NCBI GenBank assembly: GCA_964034945.1
Contig: OZ035961.1
Span: forward strand, 45,372,184-45,436,183
From: Chrysopilus asiliformis
Taxonomy: Eukaryota; Arthropoda; Insecta; Diptera; Rhagionidae
Direction of reading: 5' to 3'
DNA: 64,000 nucleotides
Made by a program: the position numbers and the translations under genes. The notes under the pieces are model-generated. The model was given only the letters and a program-made list of their open reading frames with translations. It had not been told where the DNA came from and ran no database searches. Positions 22,299 through 32,973 of this stretch are shown piece by piece (the stretch's first letter is position 1; the number at the start of each line of letters is the position of its first letter).

Positions 22299-22530
22299 CA
22301 GCGTTACAGCTTTAACACTTTTTACGTATCTCAACATATTTCAAAAAAATTAAGTTTTTAGAAAATTTCTCGGAAACTATGCGTTACTATAAAATAAACC
22401 CATGCATATAAGCAAATTTAAAGGAAATAAAATTTCCTGCATTTTCTCGAGATATTTGAAAAAATAAGAATTTTTATATATTGAAGAGAAAAGTTTTGTG
22501 TATATCACAACTGATATTTTGAATCGTTAT
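22299..22530 (+). mobile_element. HINE-C tail fragment (copy E)
   Basis: Matches the 3' third of HINE-C: ATATTTCAAAAAAATTAAGT, AATTTCTCGGAAACTATGCG, AATAAAATTTCCTGCATTTT and TTTTGTGTATATCACAACTG. Confidence 0.7.
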
Positions 22531-22842
22531 TGTGGCTAAAGTAGTAATGTTATTTTTAATAATCAAGAATAAATTATTAAAGAATTATATTTTAGAGCAT
22601 TTTTCTATGTTTTTATTCTTATTGTGCCTTTTAGATGAGATTTTCCTTAATGTGTTTGTCCCACGTTCCCCTACTTCTGATGTACGATGGTACTTTTAGC
22701 CCCTAAATACATATTGAATGGTTTCTTTTTTGAAAAATGTGAAAAGTCAAGGGAGGCTCACACGGTAAAAAATCTTGGAATAGATTCCAATCTAAATTGG
22801 ATTACACGGGACCTATATGTAATTTAATGCAAAATTCTTATC

Positions 22843-23590
22843 CACACTTAGAAAAATGCAGGAAGTTCGTCGACTTGCGTCCGGCGCGGCATAGTTTCCT
22901 GTTATGTTAGGCACCTGTTATGCTAGGCACGCGTTATGCCCTAAACACATGTGCAGATTTTCTGCATGCAGAGCTGCATGCATATCTGCAGCTAAGACAC
23001 ATGAGCAGATTTTTTTGACATTTAATCGCATCGGCTGCTGTCAACAATGGAAGAAGAATTGGCCAATTTTTATATTGGAAATGGATGGATCGCCTCATGT
23101 TCCTGAAAGACGTAGATAACGTCAATACAAAGTATTGAATATTTTCTACTGGACTTTCCTTTTCTTTCCTTTTCCACTGTGTACGAATTTAGTCCATAGT
23201 CTCTTTGCTAACAGTCGATTTTGCCAAACACCAAAAAAGAATCCTCGGTTGACATCACTAATTCTGCGCAGAGAAAGTTGAATTTGAGATACCATGCAGC
23301 TCTGCGCTGCATGCAGAATTTACATGTGTTCCACTTCATATAAACGAGTGTATTTAAATTCCGCTGCATCCAGAATTCTGCACATGTGTTTAGGGAATTA
23401 GTTAGGAAAAGTAAAAATGTGTCAACCTGTGGCGGGAGAAATCCAAAAATAAAACTTGCACCAAGTAAAGTAGGGCGAAAGGATCTGCAAGGATTGACCT
23501 GAGACAGGTATTTTGAGGATGTGATGTCATGTAATGGATAACTCCGTTTACCTGCTACAGACCAGAGGTGACTGGTTATAAAGTTGCTTG
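22843..23590 (+). mobile_element. MITE of the CACTCAGAAAAATG family, interrupted
   Basis: The left part (CACTTAGAAAAATGCAGG, GTCGACTTGCGTCCGGCG) and the right part from about 23410 (CAACCTGTGGCGGGAGAAAT, AAGTAAAGTAGGG, GATTGACCTGAGACAGGT) follow the intact copy at 56657-56928 block by block. A 457-bp MITE separates the two halves. Further relatives lie inverted around the hAT element at 48241. Confidence 0.65.
22939..23395. mobile_element. MITE with CCCTAAACACATGTGCAGA ends
   Basis: Left CCCTAAACACATGTGCAGAT and inverse right CCCTAAACACATGTGCAGAA are TIRs of about 25 bp. GCATGC / CTGCATGCAG palindromes recur near both ends. The TSD is unclear. The minus frame at 23208-23705 crosses its boundary and is not a gene. 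Confidence 0.75.
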
Positions 23591-23687
23591 GACCCGCCTT
23601 ATTATTTTTCTGAATGCAATTATATGGATTAAGAACAATACTATAGTATGGATTTAATAAAATCATTTCGTTTAGTGTTGTATTAAA

Positions 23688-25339
23688 CAGGGATTGAAAA
23701 AGCAAAGCAAATCAGCAAACAGCAAGCTAAAATTTGCTTTGCTTTGCTGTGACGGAGAAATGCTGTGCTTAAAAAATGCTGTGCTTATTTTCAGTGCTGT
23801 GCTGAAAATCGAAAATTTTTATTACTTTGCTTTGCTTTTTGTACTTCGTTCTGCTGTGCTTAAGCAGTGCTGAAATTTGCTTAAGCAAAATTTAAGCAGT
23901 GGTGAAATTTGCTTAGAAATGCTGTGCTTAAGCAGTGCTGAAATTTGCTTAAGCAATGCTGATTTGCTTTCCTTTGTGTTTCTTATACAGGAATATCGAT
24001 TTCTTTTTTTGGAAAATAGTACGGAGCAAAATAAAATTAGGGAGGAAATTCCTGAACAACAAATGACTTTCTTATACGAAAAAAAAAATTTTTTTTGAGG
24101 AAAATAGTACGGAGCAAAATAAAATTAGGGAGGAAATTCCTGAACAACACATGACTTTCTTATACGAAAAAAAAATTTTTTTTTGAGGAAAATAGTACGG
24201 AGCAAAATAAAATTAGGGAGGAAATTCCTGAACAACAAATGACTTTCTTATACGAAAAAAAAATTTTTTTTTGAGGAAAATAGTACGGAGCAAAATAAAA
24301 TTAGGGAGGAAATTCCTGAACAACAAATGACTTTCTTATACGAAAAAAAAATTTTTTTTGAGGAAAATAGTACGGAGCAAAATAAAATTAGGGAGGAAAT
24401 TCCTGAACCACAAATGACTTTCTTATACGAAAAAAACTTTTTTTTTTGAGGAAAATAGTACGGAGCAAAATAAAATTAGGGAGGAAATTCCTGAACAACA
24501 AATGACTTTCTTATACGAAAAAAAATTTTTTTTTGAGGAAAATAGTACGGAGCAAAATAAAATTAGGGAGGAAATTCCTGAACAACAAATGACTTTCTTA
24601 TACGAAAAAAAAAATTTTTTTTGAGGAAAATAGTACGGAGCAAAATAAAATTAGGGAGGAAATTCCTGAACAACAAATGACTTTCTTATACGAAAAAAAA
24701 ATTTTTTTTGAGGAAAATAGTACGGAGCAAAATAAAATTAGGGAGGAAATTCCTGAACAGCACATGACTTTCTTATACGAAAAAAAAAATTTTTTGTATA
24801 AGAAAGTCGTGTGCTGTTCAGGAATTTCCTCCCTAATTTTATTTTGCTCCGTACTATTTTCCTCAAAAAAAAATTTTTTTTTGTATAAGAAAGTCGTGTG
24901 CTGTTCAGGAATTTCCTCCCTAATTTTATTTTGCTCCGTACTATTTTCCTCAAAAAAAATTTTTTTTTCGTATAAGAAAGTCATGTGCTGTTCAGGAATT
25001 TCCTCCCTAATTTTATTTTGCTCCGTACTATTTTCCAAAAAAAGAAATCGATATTCCTGTATAAGAAACACAAAGGAAAGCAAATCAGCATTGCTTAAGC
25101 AAATTTCAGCACTGCTTAAGCACAGCATTTCTAAGCAAATTTCACCACTGCTTAAATTTTGCTTAAGCAAATTTCAGCACAGCATTTCCCACTTGATTGC
25201 TTCGACGAAGCATTTTTTTGCTTTGCTGGTGCTTAATGCTCCTGAAGTGCTTTGCTTTAAGCAAAGCCATTTACGTTTAATTCAGCACAGCAAAGCATCA
25301 GCATCAGCACGAGAATTAAGCAAAGCAATTTAAACCCTG
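23688..25339. mobile_element. hAT-like foldback element with tandem-array arms
   Basis: An exact 8-bp duplication, GTATTAAA, at 23680-23687 and 25340-25347 brackets ends reading CAGGGATTGAAA and (inverse) CAGGGTTTAAAT. An 8-bp TSD with CAGGG termini is typical of the hAT superfamily. The outer 300 bases of each arm are rich in GCTTAAGCA / TTTGCTTTGCT motifs. The inner arms carry GGAATATCGATTTCTTTTTT and then a tandem array that switches orientation near 24790, so the whole can fold into a giant hairpin. It has no transposase; long frames at 24598-25170 and 24677-25333 are translations of the array. Confidence 0.85.
24009..25037. repeat. Tandem array: nine direct plus three inverted 88-bp units
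   Basis: The unit is about 88 bases: AATAGTACGGAGCAAAATAA, GGGAGGAAATTCCTGAACAA, TGACTTTCTTATACG, then A(8-10)T(7-10). Direct units start at about 24011, 24099, 24187, 24275, 24362, 24450, 24537, 24625 and 24712. After about 24790 three units follow in inverse orientation, with GTCGTGTGCTG variants in the first two. Differences among units are mainly in the length of the A/T junction. Confidence 0.95.
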
Positions 25340-25563
25340 GTATTAAAGCCCAAAATTTTGATTCAATTGTAGAAAATAATATTAAAACTGCTTAAGTTCA
25401 ATATACAAGTATAATAAAAAAATGTTAAAATATGAAGGCAAAAAATATTAAATGAAAATATTTCAATATTTTTTGACATGGATTAAATTTTAATCCAAAT
25501 TTGTATTAAAACTTCGTCAATATAATTTTCGCATTGAAAAGAAATCCAGAATTTTTTGCCGTG

Positions 25564-26435
25564 CACTTAATCACCCCGAGAAATCGATAACGCAAAAACT
25601 TTTGCTTAGAAATGATAGAAAAAAGATTTCGACATTGGCAAGGGTTTTCACTTCATTATAAATTCAAAGAAATGCTCTTATAAGGTAAAAAGAAGCTCTT
25701 TAGGCTGATTCGTGTAGGGTTTGAAATTTAAAGAAAAAATCGATTCCAAAATATCTTCTTTGATTCCTAAAAGTCTATTTTATATCTTTAAGTTTATCAA
25801 CGTGTCAAAGAAATGCTCCAAAGAATTTCGACTGAGGATGTAAAATGGCCATTAGACAGAAATGTGTTATTACAAATATTGTATACAATTTAAGTTTGGC
25901 TTTTATGAAATATATAGACATATCTAGTAAATTTGTAGCTATACAATAATAAACTTCCTATTACACTCAAATCTTTAAAAAAAACATTTTTACGTTTACC
26001 GGCATTTTCAAAGAAATATAAGGGTGTGTCATTACTTGTGAATATGAGTGCTATTTTCATACAGTAATGTAACAAACCAACAAAGTGCAAGAAATGTCTT
26101 AGGAATCAACAAAACCTTTCAACACCACAATAGTCTAATAAAACTTAATGAAGAATAAAATTTGAGGTTTATTTTTAAACATAACAAAATTGAATGTTTT
26201 TAGTCCTACGCCTTTTCAATGTTTTTCAAGAAACTTTCATTATTCTAAACCCTCATTTATTTTGGCACATTAAGACACATTTTTGACAAAAAGTTTTTTC
26301 TAAACTTTTGTTATAGGCAGTGCATAAAATTAACTTGAAATACCCATCAAGTTTATATGATGTTGTGTTGAAGTAAAATTTCCAGTATAAAAATCCAAGT
26401 TATTTCGCAATCAAATAAATCTTTCAATTTTTTTT
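25564..26435. other. AT-rich sequence, nothing recognised
   Basis: No frame with domain content and no matched repeat. Confidence 0.4.
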
Positions 26436-27515
26436 GCTTTCCTCTTCTATAGAGGGAAAGTATTGTATTCATCGCGGAAACCGACTCGAGAACGGGGCAC
26501 ATAGAAAATTTTTGATCCGTTTGAAATCCGTTTCGAGCAAAAGTCTATCGGTCTGTCCGTTTTACGTATGTATCTTAAATCAATACGAGGAATGTCTGTC
26601 TGTCTGTCTGTCTGCACAAAGGATCTGGAAAACCCGCCTAACGATTTTAACGAAACTTGGTGGTTAGGGATTTTCGGGGACAAGGAATCGATCTAGATAG
26701 GTCCCCCCTCTGAGAAAATTCCCCTCGATATCCCTCGCCTGGTATCTTTGAATTGGGTGGTGCGATCTTAATGAAACTTTACAGTATTACTAAGGGAGCT
26801 AAGGGTTTTCAATTTTTGCACTATAAACATGAATTTTCCCTCCCCTCGATACCCCTCGCCTGGTATCTTCGATTTGGGTTGTCCGATCTTAATGAAACTT
26901 TACAGTATTACTAAGGGGGCTAAGGCAAACCTGACTTTTCAAACCTGACTTTTCTCTCCCCTCGATAACCCTCACCTGGTGTCTCAAAACAACGTTTCAA
27001 AAATCGGTGACAGCGATTACTCAATAACCACTCAACCAATTTCTATGAAATTTTGTTATCGCGCGTTAATTTTAGTTCTAGATTTCTAGGTCGGGAATTT
27101 AAAAACTCTGGAAAAGCTCTGTAAAGATAATGTGAATGACTCGGTCTTCCTAGTACTAACTCAAAAACGCCTTGAAATTTTTTGTAAATGAGTTTTTCAT
27201 CAATTTTCGAAAAAGTAACGTTAGCTATAACAAGCTAACGATAGAATTTTTTTTAATACAGTTCTCTTCCCATAGAATTTTTTTTAAATACAGTTCTCTG
27301 AAAATTTCTCGGTAACTATGCGCTGTTATGGAAAAATAAATATAACAAAATTTAAAGGTAATAAAATTTCCGGCATTTTTTCCCTTCAAAGGTTTTTACG
27401 CATCTTTGACGAGATATTTGAAAAAATACAATTTTCTTTATATGTATTTTTCCCGAAATTAAATATTGCAGAGTAAAGTTTTGTGTTGATCGCAACTGAT
27501 ATTTTAGTTTTAAAA
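26436..27515 (+). mobile_element. HINE-C repeat, copy B (longest body)
   Basis: Starts with the CCTCTTCTATAGAGGGAAAG palindrome and GTATTGTATTC, and has a (TGTC)n tract at about 26596-26613. Two imperfect internal repeats follow, with CTCGATAYCCCTCGCCTGG and GATCTTAATGAAACTTTACA (near 26725 and 26850), which the other copies lack. The tail (AATTTCTCGGTAACTATGCG, GTGTTGATCGCAACTGATAT) matches the other copies. Confidence 0.7.
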
Positions 27516-29077
27516 CTTTTTTTTTAATACTACTGAAGGCAGATCGACGAATTTTCTTGGTCCCATAAAATAACTATAATGTGGGTCATTCCACGCAAAA
27601 TTTGCAATTTATCCCCTGACTCCTTAAAAATCTTCAAAAAAAATATTGCACATTAAAATCAAATTATTTTACTTGTTTTTTGGACTTTTACCGTTATTTT
27701 ATACCCCTCACTTTTTCGTGATATGAAAATGGTACTGCTGATTTTTTTTTTTAAAAGTGCAAAAATTTGGTTTTAGGTATTTCTTTAAATTTAGAGTCCC
27801 AAAAATCGAATGTCCTTTTTCTGTTGTCATCATTAACTCTCCTAAACATTTCCGGTATTTAACAATGTCCCCGAAACAGAGTGTTGCTTAATCCTTACCA
27901 CTTGGATTTATTATATTTTATAAAGGGTTTTTTAAATTTATGGAATACACCCAAAATTAACGAAGATTTTATCTTCATGTGAAAAATCGGGTTGGGCGAA
28001 AGTTTTTCAATAGTTGCTACTCTATTTTCATTTCTCTGGTTTTGTTTCATCTGCGTCGTTATAAGATCAATTAAATCCTCATAAGAGATATAAAGTTTTC
28101 TTTACATATTTTTTCACGTCATTTGTAAAATAATCTTTTGGCTTTTAAAACCAAGTGAAATTTTCCTATGATTTTTAAAACCAATTGAAATGTTAAACCT
28201 ATTAATTTTAAGAAAAAAACTGAAATAGAATAATGCTTACCAGTTGTTGCAAAACAACACTAAGTCCGGTCAAAAGTTTCTCGAAAGGTATTGCTCGTTT
28301 ATCAGATTATATAACAGAATATCCTATTTTGTTGTGACTGATGTTTTGAGAATAAAAATCCCAAACGTATTGTACTCATACAGGTATTTTTGTGAGGATG
28401 ATTCCTTCATATCATAAGATACATTATCTATGTGAAAAAGGCAGTCTCATACAAAATCGAAAACAGAATGTCTAATGGTATACCTGTGGGATATGTTGAA
28501 TTTTTATACATATTTCATCTTGTTACCGTTACAGGAATCATCAACCATAACATTGGTTTTTTCACATATATAAGAAAAAACTTTTGCTGAATAAAATAAA
28601 TGACTTTTGACATATTATCTGAGTTCCCAGATGACAGATAAACTTTTAGATCACAAAAGTCAACATTTTTGTGGCTATATGAGCAATTGATGTTTTTTTT
28701 ACATATTTTGTATATCTACATAACCACGCGAGAAGAGAAAATTTTTTGTCACATCACCCAACCATAAAAGTGTTTTTTATCCAGATGGTGTCACATTAAA
28801 GCAGCAACAAAAAATTAAACATGCAAACATTTCAACGTGGTCGCGATAAAAGTAACCCAGATTTGAAATTGTATTAATTTTAATTTTACTCAAATAAATT
28901 TTTTCCTGTAAAGAGCGATATCATGACCAATCTGAAACATTAAAAACCTATTAATGGTTGAAAGACTCATTTAGACTCAAATTAGTTAAACCATAGTTTA
29001 GAGATATATAGTTAGGAAACGCCTAAGAAATTTTTTTTCTGAAGAAGAGTGCATTATCGTCTGTTTCATTTGCTTTG
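27516..29077. other. AT-rich sequence, nothing recognised
   Basis: No domain-bearing frame, no matched repeat and no clear inverted ends. Confidence 0.4.
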
Positions 29078-29079
29078 TA

Positions 29080-30310
29080 CACGGTAAAAACTGGAGTCTA
29101 ATTTTAAGACTTTTTTTCCTACATATAGGTCAACACCTTTTTGAGCCTAAAAATCAAACTTTAAAAGTTTGAAATTATTTTCCTTTTAAATAGTATTATC
29201 CGGTCTAAATTTAAGGTATTAAAATTTAAATTTTAGTCTAAAAAATCTAAAAATTAGTTCCAAATTTCTAAAAATTCTCAAATTAAAACCTTATGGTTTA
29301 AGTTTAAGATGTCTGAGTCTTAAATTAAGACTGGAATGGTTAAAAAATAGTCATAAACTTCTAAAATTCGTGAATTATCCGGGTAAATAAGACTATCCGG
29401 TCTAAATTTAAGACTTAAAAGTTTTAATTTCAAACTGAAATTACTAAAAAGTAGTTACAATTTTCTAGAACTGACTCAAATTTAGACTTCGAAGTTTAAA
29501 TTTCAAACCTTTTTTTTTATGTTTATGCCAGGAGCTTAGGCAAATTGCCTCTAATGCCGAAGTGTTTAGGACCATGAGCAGAAAAGTTCCAAATTCAAAT
29601 TCAAGCCGAATTATTTTTGCCGTGAGTGGGATTTGAACCACTGCTCTTTGGATCACAAGGCAAGCACTTAGCTGACTGAGCCATCCACGCCCGCAAATTA
29701 AATTCTTAATTTTAGATTAATATGTATAGAAAATATACTCAGACTTCTAAAATAAACCAATTCCAGACTTTACATTCTAAATTTTAGAATAATGAGTTTT
29801 AATTATAGGCTGAAATGATTAAAAAGTAGTCACAATTTTCTAAAACTGAATAAATTGTAGACTTTGAAGTTTTGTTTTTAGACCGAAAAGTCGAATTCGA
29901 GCCTCGCAACTTTTCTAAAAATTCACCGACCGACTGATGAATTTGAAAAAGAAAAATAAACTGAAAAGACTAAATATTAGACAAAAAGTTTAATTCAATT
30001 TTATCCGAATTGAAGTAAAACTTACAAGGTTTAGTTCTCAAACTTATAGGTCTAATATTTCGATTAAAAGTCTAGAAATAAGGCGGCGAGGTTTAAAACA
30101 AATTTTTAAGAAAGAAAAAGTTTACTTTTTAAACTATAGTCTTAAAAATAAACCGAAACTCACTAAATATTAAACTTTTCGACTAAAATATACTCTAAAT
30201 TTTCAAAAAGTTTTAAAAATAGAGAAAATAGTTTAAAATTCCACTAAACTTTCAAAAGTTTAAAAAATAGAAGGAAAAAGTCTTAAAATTAGACTCCAGT
30301 TTTTACCGTG
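29080..30310. mobile_element. CACGG-ended, TA-flanked element with a nested SINE
   Basis: The two ends agree perfectly over about 36 bases, beginning CACGGTAAAAACTGGAGTCT, and TA lies on both outer sides (29078-29079 and 30311-30312). This indicates a mariner-like MITE. The interior is filled with variants of TCTAAATTTAAGACT in both orientations. A tRNA-headed SINE on the minus strand sits inside (29507-29700). Confidence 0.85.
29507..29700 (-). mobile_element. tRNA-derived SINE with A and B boxes
   Basis: Read on the minus strand it starts GGGCGTGGATGGCTCAGTCA, where TGGCTCAGTCAGC is a good RNA polymerase III A box. GTGGTTCAAATCCCACT follows at the tRNA-like distance and holds the B box GGTTCAAATCC. 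The body then passes CTTCGGCATTAGAGG and GGCATAAACATAAAAAAAAA, an A-rich tail. The cloverleaf is imperfect, so it is a SINE head rather than a working tRNA gene. Confidence 0.8.
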
Positions 30311-30612
30311 TAAAGACACTAATTGCTTTTGTGTGAGAAATGCAAAACTCTCGGGATATTTCGTATTGTCGGCAGAACATTCCGTAAAATGTTCCTTGCC
30401 AGGCATTTTTTCTGTTTAAGCAACGTAACAAGTGAAATAAAAGTGTTTTTTTTTGCTAAAAAATCCTATCGCCATTGACAGTTGAAGAAATTGTGAAAGG
30501 CCGCTGTCGGCCCTTGTGTATGTGTTGGTCCAATATTTTGGTTTGTTCTGTGCGAGTATTACAAAATGATTTTTTTCAACAAGTCCATTTGAGCTAAATG
30601 ATAAAAAGAGAG
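30311..30612. other. No firm feature
   Basis: Moderately complex sequence (GAAAGGCCGCTGTCGGCCC near 30496) with no matched repeat. Confidence 0.35.
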
Positions 30613-30672
30613 AAATGATGCTGTCGACTACGGAATGATGCTGTCGACTACGGAATGATGCTGTCGACTACT
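30613..30672 (+). repeat. Three tandem copies of a 20-bp unit
   Basis: AATGATGCTGTCGACTACGG is repeated three times; the last copy differs only at its final two bases. Confidence 0.95.
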
Positions 30673-31258
30673 TCTTTCTACAGGCGGCAAACGGAAAACC
30701 ACGTTTGTGTCTTATCTATAGTAAGTCTCTAATCTATGGTTAAACTAAAAATAAAAATATAGATTAATACACTTAGCTGTGAGATGATGTCTTTGTTACA
30801 AAATTTGTATAATTACAAGACACTAGTGAATCGAACCACCACTTCCTCTCCCTTCGACCAAAAAGACTAAAAAGCGTTTTTTTTAAATCCTTTTTAGTCT
30901 TTGGCCGTTTTTTTTTTTGAAAATGGTTGATATTTCAAAAAAAAATTTTAGGACAAAAAGTCTTTACTCTAGTGGTTCTTAAACTTTTCACATGTTGTGG
31001 CTTCATCGAACTAAGTCAAATGACTATATCGTGTCGACGTACGATACGTTCGACATACGTATACGTATACGTATACCCATACGTTCGATTTTTCAAATTA
31101 TTTTAAAAAATTTCTGGTATCTCAAGTGAACAAATCTGCAGAAATTCATGGGAATGAAACTGATCAAAAAACACTCTCACATGCTATGAATTTCATACGG
31201 AAAATAGATATGAAATATTTCATGACGCCCTAAAAAAATTTCTGAATAATTGATATGG
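30673..31258. other. No firm feature; TACGTA-rich patch
   Basis: At 31030-31075 overlapping palindromes (TCGACGTACGATACG, ATACGTATACGTATACGTAT) form a 45-base patch of alternating pyrimidine-purine sequence. The rest is AT-rich. Confidence 0.4.
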
Positions 31259-31627
31259 TACACGGTTAAAAATTTTAGCAGTTATATGAATAAATTATTG
31301 TTTATCAAGACATCAAATTTGTGTTTTTATCGATGTTTTTATCAACAGGTGGTAAAAATGTCAAAACAACACCAATATTTTGTATCAAATTTACACCGAT
31401 TCTGAGCATAATCGAAACTTATCGCCAGTGGAATATCGAAAAGGGGGAATTTTTTTTAAAGTTAGGAAATTTTCTTAAAGATCCGGAGCGATGAAGTTTT
31501 TTTTACCTACCCGATGTGAATTTTATAAGTTGCAAGTGTAATAAGCAACCCAAAAAATCTCGATTTGACAGCCGCAAATGTACCGCGAAAAACTTTAGAT
31601 AGTGTTTTTAATAATTTACCAAAGACC

Positions 31628-31812
31628 ATGAATTCCGCAGTACCCGTTTATTATTACTTTAGGAGGAATCAAATGCGAATAATGAGACGAAATCTACGGG
31701 ACGCGTCAGATCCTTTTCCGATACCCGAATAAAGGTAAAAAAGCGTAATTTATGTATGTTTAAAAACTTTAAATTTATGTGTTTTGTAGGTTTATAGAAA
31801 TATGTGCGGCAA
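31628..31812 (+). pseudogene. PIF/Harbinger transposase N-terminus (relic)
   Basis: From an ATG at 31628 the frame reads MNSAVPVYYYFRRNQMR, then RRNLRDASDPFPIPE, then one TAA stop. A 55-base intron-like piece (31735-31789, GTAAAA...TTTTGTAG) follows. Splicing it out restores the frame as RFIEI. The string 'RR.LRD.S.PF.(I/L)P...FI..' is the conserved N-terminal signature of PIF/Harbinger nucleases, which continues in live proteins as 'FRL.K..F'. Here the reading decays at once after RFIEI, so only the first forty residues remain and the catalytic DDE domain is missing. It sits within inverted ends, followed by a second frame at 31909. The assignment rests on this signature and on the in-phase intron. 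Confidence 0.6.
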
Positions 31813-31908
31813 CCGCATAGAGTAGGTCAAATTTCTACTTTTACATGCGGCAACGCACAGAAATGTCATTTCCCAAAAAAGTTTGTTTACGATTTAAGCA
31901 ATTTCAGT

Positions 31909-32127
31909 ATGGAACAAATTGAAAGTAATTGTTTCGACGATAAACTAATAGAAGAAGTGCAAAACAATGAGTTAACTCCAGATTCGTTGCCGCACCCAAC
32001 TGTCACCGCATCGAACTGTCAACCGGACGGACGCATGATGGACGCATCGACGTACGATTCAGGTTCTACCTTAAAGCAAGTGATATCCATTGGAAATGTC
32101 GAAAAAAACGTTGGAAATGTGGAATAG
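31909..32127 (+). other. Open frame after the transposase relic, possible second element protein
   Basis: ATG at 31909, just after an acceptor-like TTTCAG, opens 72 codons starting MEQIESNCFDDKLIEEVQNN, acidic and of balanced composition, ending in TAG. Harbinger elements usually encode a second, DNA-binding (Myb-like) protein, and the position would suit its remains. No Myb motif is visible, so this is only a possibility. Confidence 0.3.
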
Positions 32128-32535
32128 ATTTCCAGACGTCAAACCATTAGTGTTACCCGAGTGAAGGAAATCGCATTGGAAGTCAAACCTGCATTAGTGT
32201 GCTGTATCCACCAACACAATTAAAAGAAAGTTGAATATGTGCACATAACTCGCTTGCCGATAATTATCGACAGTTCCCTCAGAATCCCTATACAGATATT
32301 TTTCAAATTTTTACATTTGATACCCTATGTCGATAAAACATGCGAGTTGATAGAAATTTTGTGTAAACAATCATGATAAACAAAAATTTATTCATCTAAA
32401 TCATTAAATTTTTGAAAGTATTTGGTTTGGTACTTTAGAGAATCTATCACGCTCGTATAATTATAACAAAATAATCTAGTATATACCTCAATTTGCAAAC
32501 ACGGTGATAAGCTCCAGTGCAGTAAACCCTTTACA

Positions 32536-32973
32536 ATGTTTAAACATAACAAAAGCTATAATTGCCAATCTGGCAATTATTGGAAGCCCGTATGGTGATT
32601 TAAGTGAACAGCGAACAGTTGTATCAAAATTCCACTTTGAAGTCAAATTTTCCAATAAGATTTTTTAAAATTTATTCCAATCGGATTTTGATGTATGGGA
32701 GTTTTACGTAGAATCATATCCTAAATAACTTTTGTTCTTGCACTTTTTTGATAAAATTCACCGTTTTTGAGATATTCAGAAAAAAAGTTTTCGTTCGTAT
32801 GGGGGGTACCCCCCCTAATGGTCCGTTTTTGCCCATTAATGAACTTAGCCTCGCATTTTACGAAAAACGGATCTGTGCAAAATTTCAAGTCTCTAGCTCA
32901 ATCCGTGCGCCCGCAATCCGCGCCACAGACAGCCGGACAGACGGACGGACATGCAGAAATTAATTATTTTTAT
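32536..32973 (-). mobile_element. HINE-A repeat (inverse, 5' truncated)
   Basis: Begins with the inverse of the HINE-A 3' end (AACATAACAAAAGCTATAAT, TGCC), passes CCCGTATGGTGA, GAACAGCGAACAGTTGTATC, the GGGGGGTACCCCCC palindrome, CAAGTCTCTAGCTCAATC and a (CMGA) tract. It stops at 32973, where a direct HINE-A copy begins. Confidence 0.8.

Larger units (their letters stand above)
22761..25563. mobile_element. Outer CACGG-ended element holding three younger insertions
   Basis: CACGGTAAAAAATCTTGG at the left and the inverse right end CACGGCAAAAAATTCTGG form imperfect TIRs, and CA flanks both sides. The native sequence is only about 80 bases at the left and 220 at the right; the rest is later insertions (22843-23590 and 23688-25339). 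The end sequence resembles that of the element at 29080-30310. Confidence 0.5.
31261..32420. mobile_element. Foldback-ended element carrying a Harbinger transposase relic
   Basis: The left end (CACGGTTAAAAATTTTAGCA, ATGAATAAATTATTGTTTAT) is complementary to 32360-32418 (inverse AAAAATTTAATGATTTAG, ATGAATAAATTTTTGTTTAT). Weaker complementarity runs further in on both sides (TTATCGMCAGT near 31412 and 32268). The element contains coding remains on the + strand (31628-32127). The right terminus is not exactly defined. Confidence 0.55.

Noticed and set aside
24598..25333. Open frames of 190 and 218 codons on opposite strands
   Set aside because: They are translations of the 88-bp tandem array and its inverted continuation; the protein repeats exactly follow the DNA units.
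29630..29700. Functional tRNA gene
   Set aside because: A and B boxes are present, but stems do not pair fully and the sequence continues into a SINE body with an A-tail.
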